IMG/VR virus record: IMGVR_UViG_3300030419_006268 | Span: 1-27,951 of that record | Length of the DNA: 27,951 bases | Direction: 5' to 3' (one strand) | Source: a virus | In this document: piece after piece, positions 4,653 through 10,252 of the stretch | Layout: each line of letters begins with the position of its first letter | Numbering within the stretch: the stretch's first letter is position 1 | Translations under genes and position numbers: made by a program | Notes under the pieces: generated by a model | The model's database searches: none | What the model saw: the letters and a program-made list of their open reading frames with translations, nothing else | Told to the model about the DNA's origin: nothing

Positions 4653-4961
4653 TTATCCTGCTACCCATGCATGTAGATCTTCTTTTGTCCATTTGCGTGG
4701 AAAGCCCATAGCATCGCAATCGCTAGGGCAACCACAATCACACCACACCTTAACCATTGTGTAAAGGTCATACAGCTTAATGTATGGCGAAGTATTGAAC
4801 ACCATAGCATCATCGCCGCGTATAACGTAGGCGATTAACTTATTAACTTCGGCATTGCCGTTAATATCCAAATCGGTAATTCGGTCGATATGGATGACAA
4901 CGTTACCCATTGAAGTTGCGTAGTCAAATTTGAAAAGGTTTTTTACAGCTTGAGTTTTCAT
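4653..4961 (-). CDS. 102-residue phage protein of unknown function
   Basis: MKTQAVKNLFKFDYATSMGN begins at 4959-4961 behind AAAGGAAATGATT. It has beta-like segments in the first 70 residues (VVIHIDRITDLDI, NKLIAYVI). A cysteine cluster follows at about 80-89 (WCDCGCPSDCD) that could bind a metal or form disulphides. The end is KWTKEDLHAWVAG. I do not recognise the family. Single-gene unit from P9. Confidence 0.72.
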   Translation of the reverse strand: MKTQAVKNLFKFDYATSMGNVVIHIDRITDLDINGNAEVNKLIAYVIRGDDAMVFNTSPYIKLYDLYTMVKVWCDCGCPSDCDAMGFPRKWTKEDLHAWVAG

Positions 4962-4996
4962 AATCATTTCCTTTGTGTTGTTTTTGTTATGTCTTA

Positions 4997-5025
4997 ATTA
5001 TACCATAAAAACTTAGTTTTGTCAA
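4997..5025 (-). promoter_or_regulatory. sigma70-type promoter P9 (variant spacer)
   Basis: TTGACA (complement of 5020-5025), a 17-nt spacer and TATAAT (complement of 4997-5002). The spacer is A/T-rich and lacks CGATAAT. Confidence 0.83.
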
Positions 5026-5054
5026 CCCCTATTCGGGAATTTTTTCAAAGTTTT

Positions 5055-5129
5055 TTATTGGGCGTTCATAACCTCCGCACCAATTAAACCAATCAAACAA
5101 GCCGCAAACAGTAAACAGAAAAACGTCAT
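5055..5129 (-). CDS. 24-residue membrane peptide
   Basis: MTFFCLLFAACLIGLIGAEV then MNAQ, behind AAGGAGATTGAT; ATG at 5127-5129. Nearly the whole peptide (residues 2-20) is hydrophobic. The strong promoter P10 and good ribosome-binding site argue for expression in spite of the small size. Function unknown. Confidence 0.55.
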   Translation of the reverse strand: MTFFCLLFAACLIGLIGAEVMNAQ

Positions 5130-5142
5130 ATCAATCTCCTTT

Positions 5143-5171
5143 ATTCTATTATATATTATCGGCATTGTCAA
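5143..5171 (-). promoter_or_regulatory. sigma70-type promoter P10
   Basis: TTGACA (complement of 5166-5171), a 17-nt spacer with GCCGATAAT, TAGAAT (complement of 5143-5148). Confidence 0.85.
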
Positions 5172-5222
5172 CCCCATAACATTAATAAAAATCGGAAAAA
5201 AGATAATTTTCTCATAATTGAC

Positions 5223-5265
5223 GTAAACCCTTGTGGCGTAAGGACTTACGTCGCGGCGGGCAGCG
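5223..5265. repeat. dispersed hairpin repeat copy R4
   Basis: GTAAACCCTT (5223-5232) and AAGGACTTAC (5240-5249) form a stem that is complete, with two G-U pairs, only in minus-strand RNA. The flank CGTCGCGGCGGGCAG matches R2 exactly while the core is inverted relative to R2. A GGCCCC/GGGGCC type inverted repeat lies nearby at about 5268-5288. Confidence 0.7.
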
Positions 5266-5376
5266 TCGGCCCCTGCCTCTGGGGGGCCTCTAGCTGTCTG
5301 GGTTAGCTGAGACTATAGGGCTGGGCAGTAGGGGACATTGAGCAACAGAGCTTTATCCCCTTACTACCTGCTACAC

Positions 5377-5667
5377 CTACAGGGGCATACACCCCACAGC
5401 TATACCACCGTGAGCATCAAGCTCTGCCTGTACTACCTCAACCGGCACATAACCGTATACGGTCGTGGTGTAATCACTATCACCAAAGCACTCTGCATAA
5501 TCAAGCAGTGCCTTAGTAGTAGGCTTAGACGATGGGAAGCCACACTCAACATGAGTGTACCCATTGGGCGGATTGTCCTCGCGTGGAGTAGCGTAACTGA
5601 ATGAGCTACCCTGTACGCTGATACTAAAGCCATCTTTGCAAGTGATTCTAGGATTGTGAGATTTCAT
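5377..5667 (-). CDS. 96-residue conserved-type phage protein, unknown function
   Basis: MKSHNPRITCKDGFSISVQG begins at 5665-5667 with TAAGG 9 nt upstream. The pattern of an SISVQGS start, a TPRED motif, YTHVECGFPSSKP, and a closing TVYGYVPVEVVQAELDAHGG resembles a small family I recall from other siphophages. Those proteins have no known function. No TTGACA promoter lies just upstream, so it is probably read with the gene at 5764-6033 and that at 6115-6294 from P11. GC content is higher than its neighbours. Confidence 0.72.
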   Translation of the reverse strand: MKSHNPRITCKDGFSISVQGSSFSYATPREDNPPNGYTHVECGFPSSKPTTKALLDYAECFGDSDYTTTVYGYVPVEVVQAELDAHGGIAVGCMPL

Positions 5668-5763
5668 AATTAAAACCTTATAAAAGAATTGTGTTGTGTG
5701 GTGCGTATCTTGAATAGCTCGCCAGCTATGCTTGCGACTAGGGCAAGGCTTGCGGGTTAAACC

Positions 5764-6033
5764 CTATCCGCTACTATCTACATCGTAGCTAATACCACAC
5801 TCATTACAAGTGTGATTGTGGTAACAGTTACCTTTACGGGTAACAGTCATATCGTAACGCCGAGTAATCTCTTGGCGTTTTTTTGGTGTGCTACCAATGC
5901 ACTTACCATTGTCATCATACTTATACTCCATGTAGCACATGGTTGTTTCGTACTCAGTACCACACTCGGCCAAGTGCCTAGTGTATTCTGTTGGTGTTTC
6001 TTTCCAACCGTTAGCAGTTCCTAGTTTAATCAT
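5764..6033 (-). CDS. 89-residue cysteine/histidine-bearing phage protein
   Basis: MIKLGTANGWKETPTEYTRH begins at 6031-6033 behind GAAAGGAAAATT. It has Cys at about 23, 31 and 43, then a C-terminal CYHNHTCNECG cluster (about residues 71-81) that could form a zinc site with one of the earlier cysteines. A basic TPKKRQEITRRYDMTVTRKG segment lies between. A small nucleic-acid-binding protein is possible but no family is recognised. No promoter of the repeated family lies directly upstream; the interval to the preceding gene holds a 33-bp tandem duplication instead. Confidence 0.65.
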   Translation of the reverse strand: MIKLGTANGWKETPTEYTRHLAECGTEYETTMCYMEYKYDDNGKCIGSTPKKRQEITRRYDMTVTRKGNCYHNHTCNECGISYDVDSSG

Positions 6034-6056
6034 AATTTTCCTTTCTATTGTGTTAT

Positions 6057-6122
6057 GATTCAAGTGCTGGCAACATTGACCCTATAGGGGATTCAAGTGC
6101 TGGCAACATTGACCCTATAGGG
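6057..6122. repeat. perfect 33-bp tandem duplication
   Basis: Positions 6057-6089 and 6090-6122 are identical. Each unit ends in the palindrome CCCTATAGGG. The stop codon of the gene at 6115-6294 falls inside the second palindrome, and the first unit sits about 20 nt upstream of the ribosome-binding site of the next gene. No divergence between units suggests a recent event or selection. Confidence 0.9.
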
Positions 6123-6294
6123 CGAATTCTTGCAAGGCTTTTTTGCAATCCCATAAACCTTGAAGATCGGCCATCAGACAACTCTTATTGTGTTGTCCTA
6201 ATTCCTTATTGTAACGAATCAAAGTCTTTTCGATTCGTCGGTCAATTTTGAACAGTTCTAGTTTAACGTTTTGTTTTGTAATCTTCTTAATCAT
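6115..6294 (-). CDS. 59-residue basic helical protein, unknown function
   Basis: MIKKITKQNVKLELFKIDRR begins at 6292-6294 behind GAAAGGAAAATAAA. The protein appears helical throughout, basic in the first half, ending DLQGLWDCKKALQEFAL. No family recognised. It is the first gene behind P11. Its last codons are part of the duplicated 33-bp unit. Confidence 0.72.
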   Translation of the reverse strand: MIKKITKQNVKLELFKIDRRIEKTLIRYNKELGQHNKSCLMADLQGLWDCKKALQEFAL

Positions 6295-6319
6295 TTTATT
6301 TTCCTTTCGTTGTGCTTTC

Positions 6320-6348
6320 ATTATACTATAATTATCGTCACTTGTCAA
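6320..6348 (-). promoter_or_regulatory. sigma70-type promoter P11
   Basis: TTGACA (complement of 6343-6348), a 17-nt spacer with GACGATAAT, TATAAT (complement of 6320-6325). Confidence 0.87.
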
Positions 6349-6361
6349 TAGCAATCTTCAA

Positions 6362-6469
6362 TTATTTTTCAAAAATATTGAAATAAATAATGTGTGCTCC
6401 AAGCGTTGCGATTGATACGATGATGCCGGTTGAAACGATAATCTTTGAGAGGATTTCTAATTGTGCCAT
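6362..6469 (-). CDS. 35-residue single-span membrane peptide
   Basis: MAQLEILSKIIVSTGIIVSI then ATLGAHIIYFNIFEK; the hydrophobic span covers about residues 10-30. ATG at 6467-6469 follows AAAGGAAAACAAA and the unit has its own promoter P12. Function unknown. Confidence 0.62.
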   Translation of the reverse strand: MAQLEILSKIIVSTGIIVSIATLGAHIIYFNIFEK

Positions 6470-6503
6470 TTTGTTTTCCTTTGTGTTGTTTTGTTATGCT
6501 TTA

Positions 6504-6532
6504 AGTATATCATACTTATCGGCATTTGTCAA
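6504..6532 (-). promoter_or_regulatory. sigma70-type promoter P12
   Basis: TTGACA (complement of 6527-6532), a 17-nt spacer with GCCGATAAG, TATACT (complement of 6504-6509). Confidence 0.85.
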
Positions 6533-6545
6533 GAGCAATCTTTAA

Positions 6546-6590
6546 TTATTCTGAAAGTTTTTTTAATTTCTTTTTGTTGTTGATTGTCAT
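6546..6590 (-). CDS. possible 14-residue lysine-rich micro-peptide
   Basis: Behind P13 the first ATG (6588-6590) opens a frame MTINNKKKLKKLSE with a weak AAGGGA site 8 nt upstream. It may be a real micro-peptide or a chance frame in an untranslated RNA. Nothing else follows before P12. Confidence 0.25.
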   Translation of the reverse strand: MTINNKKKLKKLSE

Positions 6591-6619
6591 TAACTTATTC
6601 CCTTATTAATTATATCGAC

Positions 6620-6648
6620 ATTATAATCTAAAAACTTTAACTTGTCAA
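6620..6648 (-). promoter_or_regulatory. sigma70-type promoter P13 (variant spacer)
   Basis: TTGACA (complement of 6643-6648), a 17-nt A/T-rich spacer and TATAAT (complement of 6620-6625). It is the rightmost leftward promoter visible and probably the first of the leftward block. Confidence 0.78.
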
Positions 6649-6699
6649 CACCTATCAACTTATTTTCTCAAAATAAATAAGTTTTTTCTCTTAATCGAC

Positions 6700-6726
6700 G
6701 TAACTCCTTTGATAGCAACGACTTAC
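6700..6726. repeat. dispersed hairpin repeat copy R5 (diverged)
   Basis: GTAACTCCTT (6700-6709) and AACGACTTAC (6717-6726), flanked by CGAC and GACG, form the same kind of interrupted stem with two mismatches. It is preceded by the same TTTTCTC..AAT lead-in as R2-R4 and followed by a GCAG word. It marks the right end of the leftward block. Confidence 0.55.
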
Positions 6727-6760
6727 GACGATTTTTGCAGCAAAAGGTGTGCCAAAGAGG

Positions 6761-7058
6761 GTGGGGGGTTTTATTTTCGCAGTTTTTTACCCTCCACTGA
6801 GGAAAAAACCCTTGGGTGGTTCAGACACAATTACCTCGCTCCCATAGGTGTGTCTTAGCTAAACCACTCCATTAAATAAGAATAAATAAATATAGATCGC
6901 CCCCTTAGAACCTAACGCGCCTAATGGACGCACCAAGACCATTTATACCTGTGAAGAAGAGATAGGTACTTGGTTGGGTTAGTAAGCGGCTAGGTCTTAA
7001 ACACTAAAACTCAAATTTCAACTTTTGCCCTCTAGGGGTCTTCACAGGTACTAGGTTG
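6761..7058. other. gene-free structured region between the two transcription blocks
   Basis: Between 6649 and 7318 I find no supportable gene. Within it are three inverted repeats. GTGGGGGGT (6761-6769) pairs with ACCCTCCAC (6789-6797). A two-part stem is GTGGTT/AACCAC with GACACA/TGTGTC (6816-6867). A perfect 12-bp pair lies at 6946-6957 and 7039-7050 (TACCTGTGAAGA type). A direct repeat AGGTACTTGGTTG / AGGTACTAGGTTG lies at 6964-6976 and 7046-7058. The arrangement suits a structured RNA, a replication origin or a regulatory region; the sequence alone does not decide. Confidence 0.5.
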
Positions 7059-7281
7059 TCATGGTGGGACATTGCCTAGATTCAATTTTTGCCTAACCTT
7101 GGAGTTCTTGGACACTCTCAGGTCACTTACTACTCAGATGGACTTGGACTCGATACCACAGCCCCATTAACGGTTTTATACGAATATTTACTGAATTTGG
7201 CCGCTTTTCAACCATCGGCCTGTCTTATTATAGCTGTTTTTACGTAATCCACAAATTCCTTTTTGGAAATTTTGCCCTAGC

Positions 7282-7291
7282 TGTGTATTAT
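7282..7291 (+). promoter_or_regulatory. candidate late promoter box L1
   Basis: TGTGTATTAT about 28 nt upstream of the first rightward gene, with no TTGACA-like -35. It matches boxes at 15345, 17451 and 20593. Confidence 0.5.
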
Positions 7292-7318
7292 ATAGTGTAC
7301 TTAAGAAAGGAGTATACC

Positions 7319-7486
7319 ATGAAAAAGAAGTGTTGTAACGCTAAAGGCGATAAATGCGACATCACAGTCGAAACGAAATTGGAATGCAAAGCTACAGCTG
7401 CCCTAAATGCACAGGTAGACGAGGAATTAAAGGAAGAGGATAAACCAATACAGGAAATACTTAACAATGCACAAGATCCGGAATAA
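7319..7486 (+). CDS. 55-residue small acidic protein, unknown function
   Basis: MKKKCCNAKGDKCDITVETK begins at 7319 behind AAAGGAG, which decides it over an upstream ATG at 7283. Cysteines at 5, 6, 13 and about 23 are followed by an Ala-rich and acidic helix. No family recognised. First gene of the rightward block, directly behind candidate late box L1; it overlaps the next gene by 20 nt. Confidence 0.7.
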   Translation: MKKKCCNAKGDKCDITVETKLECKATAALNAQVDEELKEEDKPIQEILNNAQDPE

Positions 7487-8249
7487 GAATTTCGCGGTAA
7501 GCCCCGGCAAGTTCGGCTCCAACAAGGTTGAACTTCTTGATGTAAGTGACTTCAAACACACAGGGAGTCACTTTACTGGCTATATACCAGAAGAGGATAG
7601 CTTAAGACAGGTATTTGATGAAGATGTAAGCTTTTTTTACACAATTGAGACCTTTGACAGTACAAATACAGACTCCAGAAAGCTAACTAGTCTAGAAAGA
7701 GGTCTTGGCCGCGTAAAAAGAGTTAAGGATAAGTTCTTCCTAGTGAGAGAAGTGCCCCTAGAGACAAGAACACAAGACGATACCATACATAGAGATAAAG
7801 CAAATTTCTTTTCATACTCTGAAGGCACATATCTAGTAATTGGCTCTTATATTCCCACTAATTACGTAGATTTATTCTATAGAGAACACTCTATTATATG
7901 CAGCACAGATAAATTAACGCCCTCACCCATACAACTAGAGGAAAATTCCGTCATTGGTAGAATTGATGGAGAAATAAAGTCCCTAGACTCTGACGATATA
8001 TCTTTTATACTATCCTCAGATTATGTTATTAGATCCTTACACTCAAATAACGACCCTATTTTAATCTCTTCCGACCATGTTGAGCTTACAAATGAAAAGT
8101 CTAAGCTGTTTATAGCTCACGCTGTCCTAAAACCACGTCGTGGTAAGCCTAGAAATCGAGAACAAGGCTCGTTGATCTTTAATTCCACGTCAAATAGACT
8201 AGAATATTACGATGGAACTAAGTGGAGAAAGGTTGCGATAGAGGAATAA
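7467..8249 (+). CDS. probable virion-associated protein
   Basis: A 260-residue product starting MHKIRNKNFAVSPGKFGSNK. The C-terminus GSLIFNSTSNRLEYYDGTKW (about residues 235-254) is the pattern often found at the ends of phage fibre and structural proteins (G..YNSTTN.LEYYDG..W). The rest is beta-rich and low in cysteine, with no catalytic motif. A structural or fibre-associated role is an inference from that tail motif and from its place at the head of the late block. The start has AGGAAA 9 nt upstream. Confidence 0.65.
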   Translation: MHKIRNKNFAVSPGKFGSNKVELLDVSDFKHTGSHFTGYIPEEDSLRQVFDEDVSFFYTIETFDSTNTDSRKLTSLERGLGRVKRVKDKFFLVREVPLETRTQDDTIHRDKANFFSYSEGTYLVIGSYIPTNYVDLFYREHSIICSTDKLTPSPIQLEENSVIGRIDGEIKSLDSDDISFILSSDYVIRSLHSNNDPILISSDHVELTNEKSKLFIAHAVLKPRRGKPRNREQGSLIFNSTSNRLEYYDGTKWRKVAIEE

Positions 8250-8250
8250 T

Positions 8251-8775
8251 ATGCATATACCAAAAGGAATGACAGAACAACAGGTTATAGACACAATTAC
8301 ACTAGTTTGTGATAGGATTGCCCCTAGATATACATTCTATGGATATACTGTTAGTGATATGAAACAGGAATCTTTTATTATTTGTATGGAAGCCCTAAAT
8401 AGATATGAAGAAGGTCGCCCTCTGGAAAACTTCCTCAGTGTCAATTTATCCAATAGACTCAAAAACTTCGTTAGAGACAATCATTTCTTGACTAGCTCTG
8501 ATGAAGACAGGGTAAAAGTACTTAAACCAGCTCAGTTGGACTATGAAGACTCCATCATTGATGACCATGAGAAATATTCTATATCTTATAATGACATAGA
8601 AAACAAAGATATTGTTGATTTAGTTAATAAATACCTACCAGCACAAGTAAGAATGGACTATCTTAAGATAATAAACGATGTGTACGTGACGAAACAACGT
8701 AGAGAAGAGATTATAGACATGATTCTAGAGATTTTAGAGGAGCATGGGTACCATGAAGACAGGGCGGATCTCTAA
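8251..8775 (+). CDS. sigma-70 region-2-like factor, probable late transcription factor
   Basis: A 174-residue protein. Residues 23-80 show the layout of sigma region 2: IAPRYTFYGYTVSDMKQESF, then ICMEALNRYEEGRPLENFLS and VNLSNRLKNFVRDN. This corresponds to the acidic/aromatic helix, the ALNRYE..R core-binding segment and the following -10-reading helix. There is no clear region 4, which fits minimal phage sigma factors such as T4 gp55. It would direct the host RNA polymerase to late promoters; the TGTGTATAAT boxes in this block are natural candidates. It is 1 nt behind the upstream gene and overlaps the next. The family call is from pattern only. Confidence 0.72.
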   Translation: MHIPKGMTEQQVIDTITLVCDRIAPRYTFYGYTVSDMKQESFIICMEALNRYEEGRPLENFLSVNLSNRLKNFVRDNHFLTSSDEDRVKVLKPAQLDYEDSIIDDHEKYSISYNDIENKDIVDLVNKYLPAQVRMDYLKIINDVYVTKQRREEIIDMILEILEEHGYHEDRADL

Positions 8776-9568
8776 AGAAGAGGAAAATTTCATAAAAGAG
8801 AACATAGATCTCGGTTTAGACCAGATAGCAACCGAGCTGGACCGAAATCCAGACAGCGTTCTCGGTTTTATCAAGAAGAAAATATCCAAGGGCGAACTTG
8901 AAACCCCAATTTGGATGAAAAATCAGGTCTCAACAGAGGAACAAGCTCGATTTGACCTTCAGTTTAGGCCGTACTGGTCAGAACTCAAGCAGCAGTTCAC
9001 CGAAGAAGAGCTAGAACTGTTCAAATACCATTGGGCGAGGATAATTTCTCAGTTTAGAGACGATGTTATACCCACAGAAGAACTTCAAGTAGTTGATTTG
9101 ATTAAACTTGAACTACTTATGAACAGATCTCTTAAACACAATAAAGATAATATAGAACAGATTGCCGCATTAGAAGCTCTCATATCGTCTGAGAGGGCAC
9201 ATGACCCCGATCAGATTGATATGGATCAGGTATTTAACATGGAGCGTCAGGTGGCTTCTTTGAAGGCGTCACAGGAATCTCTCAATAAAGACTACCGCGA
9301 ACTCCAGACCAAGAAGAACTCGATGCTCAAAGAGATGAAAGCTACTAGAGAGCAGCGTGTCAAAAGGCTAGAAGATAGCAAGACGAGCTTTTCAGGATGG
9401 ATGGCTTATCTTGTAGCAAACCCCGAAGTAACAAAGTCTTATGGTCTTGAAATGGAAAAAATGAAACTGGCGATGCAAAAAGAGATAGAACGATTAGCTA
9501 ATTATCACAAATACCAAGATGAGTTAGTGGATCAACCCTTTTTGACGCCTGATACAGTTAAAGAATAG
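8753..9568 (+). CDS. helix-turn-helix/coiled-coil protein, possible small terminase
   Basis: The start MKTGRISKEEENFIKENIDL at 8753 is chosen because GAGGAG ends 10 nt upstream; an in-frame ATG at 8744 is only 1 nt from that site. The first 40 residues (EEENFIKENIDLGLDQIATE, then LDRNPDSVLGFIKKK) form a Myb/homeodomain-like helix-turn-helix. A long coiled coil follows at about 155-215. A DNA-binding N-terminus, a coiled-coil middle and a position upstream of the large terminase fit the small terminase subunit. The distance (five accessory genes and more lie between) and weak conservation of that family keep this tentative. Confidence 0.6.
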   Translation: MKTGRISKEEENFIKENIDLGLDQIATELDRNPDSVLGFIKKKISKGELETPIWMKNQVSTEEQARFDLQFRPYWSELKQQFTEEELELFKYHWARIISQFRDDVIPTEELQVVDLIKLELLMNRSLKHNKDNIEQIAALEALISSERAHDPDQIDMDQVFNMERQVASLKASQESLNKDYRELQTKKNSMLKEMKATREQRVKRLEDSKTSFSGWMAYLVANPEVTKSYGLEMEKMKLAMQKEIERLANYHKYQDELVDQPFLTPDTVKE

Positions 9569-9577
9569 GATAATATC

Positions 9578-10243
9578 ATTAAACAAAAAAACATACTATA
9601 TATTGGCAGCGGAAAGTCGGCCACCCTAGCAAAGGAATTGGATCTAAGCCGTTACACCGTCTGCTGTGTTAATAATGCTTGGAAGCTATTTGACAATTAT
9701 ACTTTTGAACACTGGATTCATAGCGGCGATTTTCCCTATGAGAATAGACCCAAAAGACAGGACATTAACTTCCATAACGAGGTTACTTACCACCACTACA
9801 AGATATCTTCCGAAGAGATTGTGAAACAATTAGGTGTAGAGTGTCACTCTCCGCAACATTACTTAGGATATACAATTTTCTTTTTAGGGTTATATTGGAT
9901 AATACATACTCTAAAACCAGAAAAAATTAGTTTGCTTGGATTTGACCACGACTACAACAGTATGAAGGTAAAGAAGTGGAACGATAACGGCAGACCCAAC
10001 CCACAGAATAACTTTCAAAGAGAACCTGAGCAAAGTATTAAGGATTGGTCTAACAACTTCTTCCTAGGAATGGAGTCAGACTTTTTCTATGGTCACGGCA
10101 CACCAGATCCTATAAGACTCGGTGAGAGCCATTTGATCTCAAAGTTTCAACAGGCAATTGATATATGTGAAAGATTAAATGTCGAATTGGTCAATCTATC
10201 TCCGATAGAATCAAAAATAAATATAATCAAGAAGGAAAAATAA
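9578..10243 (+). CDS. putative sugar-transferase-like protein with an ATT start
   Basis: The protein reads convincingly from KQKNILYIGSGKSATLAKEL onward, a glycine-rich beta-alpha opening. The region upstream contains no ATG, GTG or TTG. The best start is ATT at 9578, placed 7 nt behind AGGA; ATC at 9575 is the alternative. A TTG at 9638 would remove the conserved-looking opening. A second strand-like motif, PEKISLLGFDHDYN (about residues 114-127), recalls sialyltransferase-like or MptE-like proteins that handle nucleotide sugars. The next gene makes a nucleotide sugar, which supports a glycan role, but the assignment is tentative. Confidence 0.6.
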   Translation: MKQKNILYIGSGKSATLAKELDLSRYTVCCVNNAWKLFDNYTFEHWIHSGDFPYENRPKRQDINFHNEVTYHHYKISSEEIVKQLGVECHSPQHYLGYTIFFLGLYWIIHTLKPEKISLLGFDHDYNSMKVKKWNDNGRPNPQNNFQREPEQSIKDWSNNFFLGMESDFFYGHGTPDPIRLGESHLISKFQQAIDICERLNVELVNLSPIESKINIIKKEK

Positions 10244-10252
10244 GAGGACACA

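Noticed and set aside
5668-5763. Possible small gene or tRNA in the gap upstream of 5377-5667
   Set aside because: There is no start codon with a ribosome-binding site and no acceptor/T-arm pairing; only short palindromes such as GGGTTTAACCC are seen.
688-6726. Spaced hairpin repeats as a CRISPR or integron array
   Set aside because: The copies are more than 1 kb apart, differ in sequence and orientation, and lie between transcription units.
8744-8752. Start of the possible small terminase at ATG 8744
   Set aside because: That codon is 1 nt from the GAGGAG ribosome-binding site, too close; ATG 8753 has the right spacing.
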